Below, one piece after another: positions 1 to 8,050 of a stretch of DNA of 64,000 nucleotides. This DNA is from DASTFP01 sp963744345 (lineage in GTDB: Bacteria; Verrucomicrobiota; Verrucomicrobiia; Chthoniobacterales; Terrimicrobiaceae): positions 218,386-282,385 of the forward strand of contig CAVUTD010000004.1 of NCBI GenBank assembly GCA_963744345.1, given 5' to 3'. Under the pieces are notes generated by a model. The model was not told where the DNA came from. It made no database searches and was given only the letters and a program-made list of their open reading frames with translations. Every line of letters starts with the position of its first letter. Positions within the stretch are counted from its first letter, which is position 1. Made by a program: the position numbers and the translations under genes.

Positions 1-2944
1 GCGCTGCGGGGCCCGGCTCATTGGAGCAACCGCCGATGCCATTCAACGTGGCGAGGACCGCGAGCTCTTCAAACATATCATGCTCGAGATCGGCCTTGAT
101 TGCGCCCGCTCGGATGTGGCGCGAGCTCTGCAGGAGGCGCGCGATGTTGCCGAGACCATTGGCGGCTTCCCCCTGATCATTCGGCCGGCTTTCACGCTGG
201 GCGGAGCAGGAGGTGGTATTGCCTACAATCGCGAGGAATTTGAGGAAATCGTCCGGCGCGGTCTCGACCTCTCGCCGGTGGGCGAGGTGCTTGTCGAGGA
301 GTCCCTCCTTGGTTGGAAAGAGTTCGAAATGGAAGTCATGCGAGATCGCGCCGACAACTGCGTGGTCATTTGTTCGATTGAAAATGTCGATCCGATGGGC
401 GTTCACACCGGCGATTCCATCACCGTCGCTCCGGTGCAAACCCTTACCGATAAAGAATACCAGGCCATGCGCGACGCGAGCTTTGCTGTCATTCGCGCGA
501 TTGGAGTGGAAACGGGCGGTTCGAACATTCAATTTGCGGTGCACCCGCAAACCGGCCGGATGGTCGTCATCGAGATGAACCCGCGTGTCTCTCGGAGTTC
601 AGCGTTGGCATCCAAAGCTACTGGCTTCCCGATCGCCAAGATCGCGGCCAAACTCGCCGTCGGTTACACCCTGGATGAGCTGAAAAACGACATCACCCAA
701 GAAACACCCGCCTGCTTCGAACCATCAATAGACTACTGCGTTGTTAAGGTGCCACGCTTCACTTTCGAGAAGTTTCCCCAAGCGGACCCAACGCTGACGA
801 CACAGATGAAAAGTGTCGGCGAAGCCATGGCGATCGGCCGTACCTTCAAGGAAGCCCTCCAAAAAGCTCTCCGCTCCCTTGAGACTGGACGCTTCGGGCT
901 CGGCGTCAACGGAAAGGATGTGGCACCGGTTCTCGCGAATGGATCGCCCGACCTCCCCCTGATCGAACAAAAGCTCCGCATTCCGGGCCATGAACGAATC
1001 TTTTTCATTCGCTATGCGCTGCAGGCTGGCATGACCGTCCAACAAATCCACGAGCTTTCGGCGATCGACTCGTGGTTCCTGGAGAACATTGGTCAAATCG
1101 TTAATGAGGAAGCGCGCATTTCCCGGGAGGGACTTCGCGACCTGCGCAAGGCGAAAAAGATGGGATTTTCGGACAAGCAGATCGCCCACCTTACCCAAAG
1201 CACCGAATCTCAGGTCCGCTCGGCCAGAAAGGCGGTCGGTCTTCTACCGACCTACAGGCTTGTGGATACGTGCGCCGCAGAGTTTGAAGCCTACACCCCA
1301 TACTATTACTCGACATACGGAGACGAAGACGAAACTCGCTCCAGCTCGAAAAGAAAGGCGGTGATTCTTGGCGGAGGACCTAACCGGATCGGACAAGGAA
1401 TAGAATTCGACTACTGCTGCGTCCACGCAGCCTTTGCTTTGAAGGAGCTCGGTTGGGAAACCATCATGGTCAACTCGAATCCTGAAACCGTTTCCACCGA
1501 TTACGACACGAGCGACAAACTTTATTTCGAGCCGCTGACGCTGGAAGATGTTTTGAACATTTATGAGCGTGAGAACGCTGATGCCATTATTGTCCAATTT
1601 GGCGGCCAGACCCCTCTCAATCTCGCCGCGCCCCTCGCCGCCAATGGTTGCCGAATTATAGGGACCCAACCGGCCAGCATCGAAATGGCTGAGGACCGCA
1701 AGCATTTTGCGGCCATGCTTGATAAGCTCGGTCTGAGGCAAACCCAGGGAGGCACGGCCAGCAACGAGCACGAAGCGGTCGCGGTCGCTCGCGAGATCGG
1801 CTACCCCGTGCTGGTGCGACCTTCCTTTGTGCTTGGCGGACGCGCGATGGAAATCGTCCACGAGGAAAGAGATCTCCGGCGCTACGTTCGCACTGCCATG
1901 GAGGCTAGTCCGGACCGACCTGTCCTGGTGGATCGCTTCTTGGAGGATGCCACCGAAGTGGATGTCGACTGCGTCGCCGACCGTGAAACGTGTGTGATCG
2001 GCGGCGTCATGGAACATATTGAGCAGGCGGGCATCCACTCGGGCGACAGCGCCTGCGTCATCCCGAGCTTTTCCCTTTCAACCACCGCCCGGGAAACCAT
2101 CAAGCGTGCCACCAAGGCGATGGCTCGCGAACTTGAGGTGCGCGGCCTGATGAATGTGCAGTTCGCCGTGAAGGGAGAAGAAGTGTATGTGCTCGAGGTC
2201 AATCCCCGCGCTTCGCGCACGGTGCCTTTTGTCAGCAAAGCAATCGGGCGACCGCTTGCGAAGATCGCCGCTAAAATCATGGCCGGTCAGACGCTCAAAG
2301 AATTGTGTTTTGAGCAGGAAGTTCTCCCCGACCATTATTCGGTAAAAGAAGCCGTCTTTCCCTTCATAAAATTTCCAGGCATCGACGTCACGCTGGGGCC
2401 TGAGATGCGTTCGACGGGCGAGGTGATGGGCATCGATGCAAATCTTGGCATTGTGTACGGCAAGGCACAGATGTCGGCTCAACCCGCACTTCCAACTCAA
2501 GGGAACGTTTTTATTAGCGTTAAAGATTCCGATAAGCACTCGGTAGTCCCTATCGCTATGGAATTCGCTGATCTTGGCTTTACCCTCTACGCGACGGGCG
2601 GAACCGCCAGAGTGTTGTCGAACGCCGGCATCCCGGTCAAAATCCTCTACAAACTACAAGAGGGCCGACCGAACGTGCTCGATCTTATCAAAAACGGCGA
2701 GATGCACTTCATCGTCAACACCCCCAGCGGCCAACAGCCCCGTAAGGACGAGGTGATCATCCGAAGCGCTGCGGTGGCGGCACGGGTGGCGATTATGACG
2801 ACGCTCCGCGGCGCACAGGCAAGCTGTGCGGCCATTCGCGCGCTCAAGAACTCCGGATATCAAGTCAAGAGCCTGCAGGAATACCACCAGAAGATTTCAA
2901 GTGCGCGAGATGCATCGACTCCGCGAGCATCGACACCGCGGTAA
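1..2944 (+). CDS. carB: Carbamoyl-phosphate synthase large subunit, 5'-truncated by the window edge
   Basis: CarB makes carbamoyl phosphate from bicarbonate, ATP and ammonia delivered by CarA, feeding arginine and pyrimidine synthesis. The frame is open from base 2 and already reads CarB-like sequence (LIGATADAI), so the true start lies upstream; about 980 residues are visible against roughly 1,070 in the family. The two ATP-grasp halves each show their hallmark (EMNPRVSRSSALASKATG near 590 and LEVNPRASRTVPFVSKA near 2210). The C-terminal MGS-like allosteric domain is present (FISVKDSDK, LYATGGTA). The extreme C-terminus is a short STPR-rich tail containing a doubled STPRASTPR motif. Family assignment is certain; the missing part is purely an edge effect. 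Confidence 0.97.
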   Translation, partial: RCGARLIGATADAIQRGEDRELFKHIMLEIGLDCARSDVARALQEARDVAETIGGFPLIIRPAFTLGGAGGGIAYNREEFEEIVRRGLDLSPVGEVLVEESLLGWKEFEMEVMRDRADNCVVICSIENVDPMGVHTGDSITVAPVQTLTDKEYQAMRDASFAVIRAIGVETGGSNIQFAVHPQTGRMVVIEMNPRVSRSSALASKATGFPIAKIAAKLAVGYTLDELKNDITQETPACFEPSIDYCVVKVPRFTFEKFPQADPTLTTQMKSVGEAMAIGRTFKEALQKALRSLETGRFGLGVNGKDVAPVLANGSPDLPLIEQKLRIPGHERIFFIRYALQAGMTVQQIHELSAIDSWFLENIGQIVNEEARISREGLRDLRKAKKMGFSDKQIAHLTQSTESQVRSARKAVGLLPTYRLVDTCAAEFEAYTPYYYSTYGDEDETRSSSKRKAVILGGGPNRIGQGIEFDYCCVHAAFALKELGWETIMVNSNPETVSTDYDTSDKLYFEPLTLEDVLNIYERENADAIIVQFGGQTPLNLAAPLAANGCRIIGTQPASIEMAEDRKHFAAMLDKLGLRQTQGGTASNEHEAVAVAREIGYPVLVRPSFVLGGRAMEIVHEERDLRRYVRTAMEASPDRPVLVDRFLEDATEVDVDCVADRETCVIGGVMEHIEQAGIHSGDSACVIPSFSLSTTARETIKRATKAMARELEVRGLMNVQFAVKGEEVYVLEVNPRASRTVPFVSKAIGRPLAKIAAKIMAGQTLKELCFEQEVLPDHYSVKEAVFPFIKFPGIDVTLGPEMRSTGEVMGIDANLGIVYGKAQMSAQPALPTQGNVFISVKDSDKHSVVPIAMEFADLGFTLYATGGTARVLSNAGIPVKILYKLQEGRPNVLDLIKNGEMHFIVNTPSGQQPRKDEVIIRSAAVAARVAIMTTLRGAQASCAAIRALKNSGYQVKSLQEYHQKISSARDASTPRASTPR

Positions 2945-2963
2945 GCGGCGGCCAGTGCGACCC

Positions 2964-3494
2964 TTAACATTGGGCCAAGAGAGTTGACCGCACCGTGGCT
3001 AGTTCTGCTTCTTCCATGAGAAGCGTGGTGACGGATCTTAAGCGCCGGCTGAGCAGAGAAGCCAAGCTGATGATCAACTGAACGCCGGCTTGAGGGTAGT
3101 TGTTGACAAACGTCTCAAGATCCGAGCGAGCAATCGCCCAATACTGAGCGGGCTCGATCACCATCACGGAGCACATCGTACTCACCGGATCAAATAGATC
3201 GACTTCCCCTACCCATTCCCCTTTTCGAATCGCGCCAAGCAGAACCTCGCGCTCACCATCGCGGCGCACGGCGTGCAGCACGCCGCTAATGAGAAAGAAC
3301 AGTGTTCCAGGAGAGTCGCCCTGCTTGATCAACATTTCGCCCTGCTCCGCGAAACGAAATTGTCCATAGGAACTAAGCATGCCACGGTCTTCGTCCGAAA
3401 GATCGGCGACGAGGCCGACAGCAGGAAGATAAGGCCCTTCGAAGTGCTCGCGCATCAGCTTCAATTTATCCAGATGTCGTCCCCGCCGCGACAA
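2964..3494 (-). CDS. Cyclic-nucleotide-binding (CRP-like effector) domain protein
   Basis: A 176-residue protein made almost entirely of one cNMP-binding fold. It shows the beta-roll pattern (GEMLIKQGDSPGTLFFLISG) followed by a GEWVGEVDLFDP stretch at the phosphate-binding-cassette position. There is no DNA-binding helix-turn-helix after it, so it is probably not a complete CRP-type regulator; the C-terminal helices (SLASLLSRRLRSVTTLL) may mediate dimerisation. An internal Met at residue 14 (MREHFEG) is an equally good start. It is convergent with carB (19 bp gap). Ligand and partner cannot be deduced; the ligand-contacting Arg of classic cAMP receptors is not obvious. Confidence 0.8.
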   Translation of the reverse strand: MSRRGRHLDKLKLMREHFEGPYLPAVGLVADLSDEDRGMLSSYGQFRFAEQGEMLIKQGDSPGTLFFLISGVLHAVRRDGEREVLLGAIRKGEWVGEVDLFDPVSTMCSVMVIEPAQYWAIARSDLETFVNNYPQAGVQLIISLASLLSRRLRSVTTLLMEEAELATVRSTLLAQC

Positions 3495-3646
3495 CTTTCC
3501 ACCACGGCCTTTCTACATCTCGATGGTTGCAGCCGATGCTTCCTCGATGATGGAGGATCGAACGTGTGCCTCCCGGGGCGGGGAAACTTTCCTTGCCAAG
3601 GCGGTAGGGGCATGCAAAGCTACCAGGTTTAAAAAGGCGAAATACA

Positions 3647-3904
3647 ATGGCAAAAGAAGGAATCGAAGTCGACACACTCCGGCTTCACGAGAAGGACACT
3701 GGCAGCGCGGATGTTCAGATCGCGCTGCTGACCAAACGCATCAATGAGCTGACGGAACATCTCAAGGGTCATATTAAGGACCACGCATCACGGCGCGGAC
3801 TTCTTAAACTCGTGGCGCAACGTCGTAGCTTGCTCGATTACTTGAAGAACACAGCCTCCGATCGCTACCAAACGGTCGTGGAGAAGCTTGGCCTGCGTAA
3901 GTAG
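3647..3904 (+). CDS. rpsO: 30S ribosomal protein S15
   Basis: S15 binds the central domain of 16S rRNA early in small-subunit assembly. The 85-residue product is close to the usual 88-89 and carries the family signature (HxxDTGSADVQIALLTKRI, then HASRRGLLKLVAQRRSLLDYL). The start ATG follows a purine-rich stretch (AAAAAGGCG). It precedes pnp, the classic rpsO-pnp arrangement, with a hairpin between the two genes. Confidence 0.97.
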   Translation: MAKEGIEVDTLRLHEKDTGSADVQIALLTKRINELTEHLKGHIKDHASRRGLLKLVAQRRSLLDYLKNTASDRYQTVVEKLGLRK

Positions 3905-3915
3905 CGAAAGTCTCC

Positions 3916-3943
3916 AAGTCTCGTCTGGTGACGGGACTTTTCA
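3916..3943 (+). terminator. Hairpin with T-run between rpsO and pnp
   Basis: AAGTCTCGTC (3916-3925), loop TGGT, GACGGGACTT (3930-3939) form a 10-bp stem with one T-G wobble, followed by TTTTC. It looks like an intrinsic terminator or attenuator immediately after rpsO, as found in other rpsO-pnp operons, where it lets pnp be read partly through and separately controlled (inference). Confidence 0.65.
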
Positions 3944-3993
3944 TTAAGCCGTTCCGGCACGTTGCGCCTCGGAACGAACCCCTCTTCCACACC

Positions 3994-6117
3994 ATGTCTC
4001 AAACCGTTACGGCCACTATCGGCCAATCCCCGATCACCATGGAAACCGGGAAACTCGCCCAGCTCGCTGACGGCGCGGTTACCATCCGTTCAGGCGAAAC
4101 AATCGTTCTCGTGTCCGCCGTCTCTGCGACAACTGTCAAAGAAGGCCAGGATTTCTTTCCGCTCACCGTTGATTATCGTGAAAAGGCCGCTGCGGTAGGG
4201 AAATTCCCAGGCGGTTATTTCAAACGGGAGGGCCGTCCTTCCGAAAAAGAAATCCTCACCTGCCGCATGACCGATCGGCCGCTTCGTCCGCTCTTTCCCA
4301 GAGGTTACCTCTACGACACTCAGATTATTGGCATACTTCTGAGCGCAGACGGCGAGCATGATCCCGACATCCTCTTCATCAACGCCGCCAGCGCAGCTCT
4401 GTGCGTTTCGGACATCCCGTTCGCGGGCCCCGTGGGCGCCGTCCGCGTCGGTCGTATCGACGGCCAGCTTGTGGCCAATCCGATTCATAGTCAGCGTGCG
4501 TCAAGCGATCTGGACCTCGTTTATGCGGGGACCGAACACCAGGTGATCATGATTGAAGGCGACGCTAAGGAATTGCCCGAAGAAGATTTTGTCGCCGCGC
4601 TCGCCTTCGCCCAAGATCAAGTCGCTCATCTTATTCGCGCACAAAAAGAATTGACCGCTGCGGCGGGCAAGCCCAAGCGCCAAGCAACCTTCTTTGTCGT
4701 CCCCGACGAACTCCTTGAAATTGCCTACCGCGTGGCGGGGGATCGCATTGAAGCGGCTCTCTATACTCCTAGCAAAGTGGCCCGTCAGAAGGCTGTAGAC
4801 GCACTTAGAGAAGAAGTTAGTGCCGCGATCCTCGAAGCGTTCCCTGTTGCGACAACGTTCGAGATCAGCCAGGCGTTTGACTATCTTCAGATGAAGGCGT
4901 TCCGCGTCAGTATCCTTGACAAGAAGGTTCGCCCGGACGGGCGTGGGTACGATCAGCTCCGCGCACTCAGTGCGGAGACTGGCTTGCTTCCCAGGAGTCA
5001 TGGCAGTGCCCTTTTTCAGCGCGGAGAAACTCAGGCCCTCTGCCTTGCAACCCTCGCCCCCGCTGACGAAGCCCAGGAGCTTGATGGCTATACCGGCGGA
5101 GAAACCAGCAAACGATTCATTCTGCACTATAACTTCCCTCCGTTCAGCGTCGGAGAAACAGGACGAACCGGCGGCCCCGGTCGCCGCGAGATCGGGCACG
5201 GCGCTCTTGCCGAGCGCAGCATCGCCCCGGTTGTTCCGGACGTAGCAGAATTCCCGTATGCCATCCGGATCAGCAGCGAGATCATGGAATCGAATGGCTC
5301 GACCTCGATGGCCAGCGTTTGCGCAGGCGTCCTGGCTTTAATGGATGCTGGTGTGCCCATCAGCAAACCAGTCGCGGGAATCAGCTGCGGACTGGTGACC
5401 GATTATAGCGGAGACGTGATTTCCCGGTACGCGCTGCTCACCGATATCATTGGCAGCGAAGATTATTTCGGCGATATGGACTTCAAGCTCTGCGGCACTG
5501 AGCAAGGAATCACCGGCTTTCAACTCGATCTGAAGCTCGCGGGGATCCCGCTCAATCTGCTCGAGGAAGCCATTTTTCGCGCCCGGGACGCGCGCCTCAA
5601 GATCCTTGAGGTTATGAGGGCCACCCTGGACGCACCCCGCACCGAGTTGAGCCCTTACGCACCACGCATCGAAACTATTCGCATCAAGCCAGACAAGATC
5701 GGCCTCTTGATCGGACCAGGCGGCAAGACGATAAAAGGTATCGTCGCCGAAACGGGCGCTGAGATTAATATCGAAGATGACGGCTCCGTTCATATTTACT
5801 CCAACAGCGGCGAAAGCCTTAGACGAGCCAAGGAAATCATCGTTGGCATGACCAAGGAGATCACGGTCGGCGAATTGTACCAAGGCACCGTCGTCTCAAC
5901 CAAGGAGTTCGGTGCCTTCGTCGAGGTTCTACCAGGAAAGGATGGACTTTGTCACATTTCCGAGCTCGCCGACTTCCGCGTCAACAAAACGGAGGACGTC
6001 GTGAAAGTCGGGGATTCTATCTGGGTGAAATGCATCGGGGTCGACGATAAAGGACGCGTTAAGCTCAGCCGCAAAGCGGCCATGAAAGAACGGGACGCCA
6101 AAGCCTCCGCCTTCTAG
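3994..6117 (+). CDS. pnp: Polyribonucleotide nucleotidyltransferase (PNPase)
   Basis: PNPase is a 3'-5' phosphorolytic exoribonuclease of the RNA degradosome. The 707-residue product from the ATG at 3994 (MSQTVTATIGQ) is the usual length. An in-frame extension to 3928 exists but would start inside the rpsO hairpin, so 3994 is preferred. Two RNase PH domains are present (first around KFPGGYFKREGRPSEKE, second around GETQALCLATLAP and SSEIMESNGSTSMASVC), then a KH domain (IGLLIGPGGKTIKGI) and a C-terminal S1 domain (YQGTVVSTKEFGAFVEV). It ends just before a strong terminator. Confidence 0.97.
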   Translation: MSQTVTATIGQSPITMETGKLAQLADGAVTIRSGETIVLVSAVSATTVKEGQDFFPLTVDYREKAAAVGKFPGGYFKREGRPSEKEILTCRMTDRPLRPLFPRGYLYDTQIIGILLSADGEHDPDILFINAASAALCVSDIPFAGPVGAVRVGRIDGQLVANPIHSQRASSDLDLVYAGTEHQVIMIEGDAKELPEEDFVAALAFAQDQVAHLIRAQKELTAAAGKPKRQATFFVVPDELLEIAYRVAGDRIEAALYTPSKVARQKAVDALREEVSAAILEAFPVATTFEISQAFDYLQMKAFRVSILDKKVRPDGRGYDQLRALSAETGLLPRSHGSALFQRGETQALCLATLAPADEAQELDGYTGGETSKRFILHYNFPPFSVGETGRTGGPGRREIGHGALAERSIAPVVPDVAEFPYAIRISSEIMESNGSTSMASVCAGVLALMDAGVPISKPVAGISCGLVTDYSGDVISRYALLTDIIGSEDYFGDMDFKLCGTEQGITGFQLDLKLAGIPLNLLEEAIFRARDARLKILEVMRATLDAPRTELSPYAPRIETIRIKPDKIGLLIGPGGKTIKGIVAETGAEINIEDDGSVHIYSNSGESLRRAKEIIVGMTKEITVGELYQGTVVSTKEFGAFVEVLPGKDGLCHISELADFRVNKTEDVVKVGDSIWVKCIGVDDKGRVKLSRKAAMKERDAKASAF

Positions 6118-6170
6118 CGTTAGCTCAAGGATTTCTGACCTCTTCTTTCAAAACGAAAGGACATAGGGAA

Positions 6171-6195
6171 GCCCGCCCCGCAAAGGCGGGCTTTT
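6171..6195 (+). terminator. Intrinsic terminator after pnp
   Basis: GCCCGCC (6171-6177), 7-nt loop, GGCGGGC (6185-6191), then TTTT. It is a perfect 7-bp GC stem with a T tail placed about 50 bp after the pnp stop. Confidence 0.85.
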
Positions 6196-6212
6196 GAATT
6201 TGGAATCCTAAT

Positions 6213-6232
6213 TTGTGACGAGAAAGTCACAA
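6213..6232. promoter_or_regulatory. Palindrome upstream of the porin gene, possible operator
   Basis: TTGTGAC-GAGAAA-GTCACAA is a perfect 7-bp inverted repeat 50-70 bp before the porin start. It resembles a CRP half-site pair (TGTGA/TCACA) but the spacing is 8 rather than 6, so a CRP assignment is not safe. A role as operator for the porin gene is an inference. Confidence 0.4.
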
Positions 6233-6284
6233 TTTGCGCCTTTGAGGAACAGATCTGGGGGCCCAGTCTCCCGCCTGCCTCATC

Positions 6285-7757
6285 ATGAAAGCGCGTTTTC
6301 TCTTCTCTCGGGTGGCGGGATTTATGGCCGTCGCAGTCTTTGGAAGTGTTTCGATAACTCCGCTGCTGGCGGGAGTGGCTCAAACGGCGCTCTCCGAATC
6401 GACCACGGTCTCGGAATCCACCCAGGAGTCGTGGCTCGAGCAATGGTGGACGGGCAAATACGCCAGCGGCAACTGGTTTGGCGTTCGCGACACGCTCGAG
6501 GATCGCGGGCTCAAGCTTGGCGGCAGATGGATCGGGGTCTACTATGGGGTGGTCGATGGAGGCCGGCCCAATGTGCGCGGCAGTTACTTCGACGAGGAGA
6601 TCAAGTTTACCGGAGAGCTCGATTTCGCCAAGCTGACGGGCTGGGAGCCTCTGGAGGGCCTGCGCGGCTTTGGGGAGGTGCGCTGGCGCGACGGGCTTAA
6701 TCCCAACCTGCGGGTGGGCGCTTCGGGCAACTTCCAGCCCTCGCATTTTCAATCCGGCAAGCAGTGGCGGCTGATGACCTTCGGGCTCTCTTACACCACC
6801 CCGGAGCTCTTCGGGATGAAGGAATTTCTGACGCTCACCGGAGGTTGGATCCAACCGCAAAAAGAATTCATCGATCAGCCGCTTTCCAAGCTTTTCGTCA
6901 ACAATGCCTTTGAGAGCTCCAAAGGGGTGGGGGCCAACATCCCCTTTTCCTCGAGCTTTACCACCTGGGGAGGCACCCTCAGGATTAAACCCCTGGAGTG
7001 GTACTACGCCAAGGCCGGTCTCTTCATGTCCTATCCGGAGGCGACCTCCACCGACAATCATGGCTTGGCCTTCGAAGGCTTTGGTCCCGATCCGAGCCGC
7101 AACGGGCTCTTCTTCATTGGCGAGACGGGATTTACTCCCAAGATAGGGGCGGCCAAGCTGCCGGGCAAATACGCCTTGGGTGGCTATTACTATGAAGAGG
7201 AAAACACTTCCTTTTTTGGCACCGACTATGACGGTCGCTACGGTCTTTACTGGCAAGTCGATCAAATGCTTTTCCGGGAGCCTTCTTCCGAAGAGCCCGC
7301 TCCCTTGGCCAAGGGTCCCTCCGATGGCAAAATGGTCGCCGAGCAAAAATCGGGCAAGTCCCTCGAAGAGCCGGCCCCGGCCAAGAAGCCCAAGCTTTCC
7401 GACCAAGGCCTCTATCTCTTTAGCCTGTTTACCTATGCGCCGAAATACAACAACATCCTGCCCTTCTATTTTCACACCGGGCTCGTCTATAAGGGCCTTA
7501 TTCCCACGCGCAACGAGGATCAACTCATGGCCGTCTTTGCCTTCGGGCAGTATAGTTTCTTTAATATCGAAGCCTTGCAGCAAAGGGGCACCGTCAATCA
7601 GCCCAACTACACCGCGGTGCTCGAAATTGACTACCGCATCCAGATCACTAAGTGGGCCTTCTTTCAGCCCTACATCCAATACATCATCCAGCCGAACGGA
7701 ACCGGCGCCATCGACAACGCCACCATTCTCGGTTTCCAAACCGGCGTCATTTTCTAA
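6285..7757 (+). CDS. OprB-family carbohydrate-selective porin
   Basis: A 490-residue outer-membrane beta-barrel predicted to let sugars or polyols through the outer membrane. It begins with a signal peptide (positively charged MKARFLFSR, hydrophobic AVAVFGSV, cleavage near residue 30). OprB features include the early SGNWFGVRDTLEDRGL motif, alternating aromatic strands, YALGGYYYEEEN, and a C-terminal Phe (TGVIF) as expected for BAM-inserted barrels. A Pro/Lys-rich insertion near residues 335-375 (EEPAPLAKGPSDG, EEPAPAKKPK) looks like a loop and is atypical. A long antisense frame covers the gene but has no recognisable protein character. Flanked by terminators on both sides, so probably monocistronic. 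Confidence 0.9.
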   Translation: MKARFLFSRVAGFMAVAVFGSVSITPLLAGVAQTALSESTTVSESTQESWLEQWWTGKYASGNWFGVRDTLEDRGLKLGGRWIGVYYGVVDGGRPNVRGSYFDEEIKFTGELDFAKLTGWEPLEGLRGFGEVRWRDGLNPNLRVGASGNFQPSHFQSGKQWRLMTFGLSYTTPELFGMKEFLTLTGGWIQPQKEFIDQPLSKLFVNNAFESSKGVGANIPFSSSFTTWGGTLRIKPLEWYYAKAGLFMSYPEATSTDNHGLAFEGFGPDPSRNGLFFIGETGFTPKIGAAKLPGKYALGGYYYEEENTSFFGTDYDGRYGLYWQVDQMLFREPSSEEPAPLAKGPSDGKMVAEQKSGKSLEEPAPAKKPKLSDQGLYLFSLFTYAPKYNNILPFYFHTGLVYKGLIPTRNEDQLMAVFAFGQYSFFNIEALQQRGTVNQPNYTAVLEIDYRIQITKWAFFQPYIQYIIQPNGTGAIDNATILGFQTGVIF

Positions 7758-7782
7758 TCTTTTTTGTCTTCGCAGGAGTGAA

Positions 7783-7820
7783 AAAGCCGCTGCCGGACAT
7801 CACCTTCTGGCAGCGGCTTT
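7783..7820 (+). terminator. Intrinsic terminator after the porin gene
   Basis: AAAGCCGCTGCC (7783-7794) and GGCAGCGGCTTT (7809-7820) form a perfect 12-bp inverted repeat with a 14-nt loop, ending in T residues, 25 bp after the porin stop. Being symmetrical (A-run before, T-run after) it could act on both strands. Confidence 0.85.
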
Positions 7821-7854
7821 AGCTCTCTCCAGCAGCAATCGAACGGACGAGAAA

Positions 7855-7871
7855 GCATTTGACTCAAATGC
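7855..7871. promoter_or_regulatory. 17-bp perfect palindrome upstream of the polyol dehydrogenase, candidate operator
   Basis: GCATTTGA-C-TCAAATGC is a perfect palindrome with 8-bp arms around one base, lying in the 290-bp gap between porin and mannitol-type dehydrogenase. The size and symmetry fit a dimeric repressor site such as LacI or GntR types (inference). Nothing else is recognised in the gap apart from the terminator. Confidence 0.4.
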
Positions 7872-8050
7872 TCATTTTCCGTTCAATCGATCAGCTACCC
7901 TCATCCCATTGCGTATGAGCGCCTCGTGCCCCCGGGTGACAGCTGTGGGTCGAGACGGGCTTAGACGATCTGGCTATCAGAAAGCTCCTGCACCCATCTA
8001 ATCCGGCAACTTCGGAGCGTGGAAACAAAATAGAGTAACCCTTCTTAGAC

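Noticed and set aside
1244..2038. 264-codon minus-strand frame inside carB
   Set aside because: It lies wholly opposite conserved CarB sequence and has no domain features.
4501..5199. 232-codon minus-strand frame inside pnp
   Set aside because: Antisense shadow of a highly conserved gene.
6213..6232. Calling the porin palindrome a CRP site
   Set aside because: TGTGA/TCACA arms are present but spaced by 8 bp, not the 6 bp of CRP sites; left as an unassigned operator candidate.
6120..7739. A 539-codon open frame on the minus strand opposite the porin
   Set aside because: The plus-strand frame has a signal peptide, OprB motifs and C-terminal Phe; the antisense frame has no recognisable domain and arises from codon bias.
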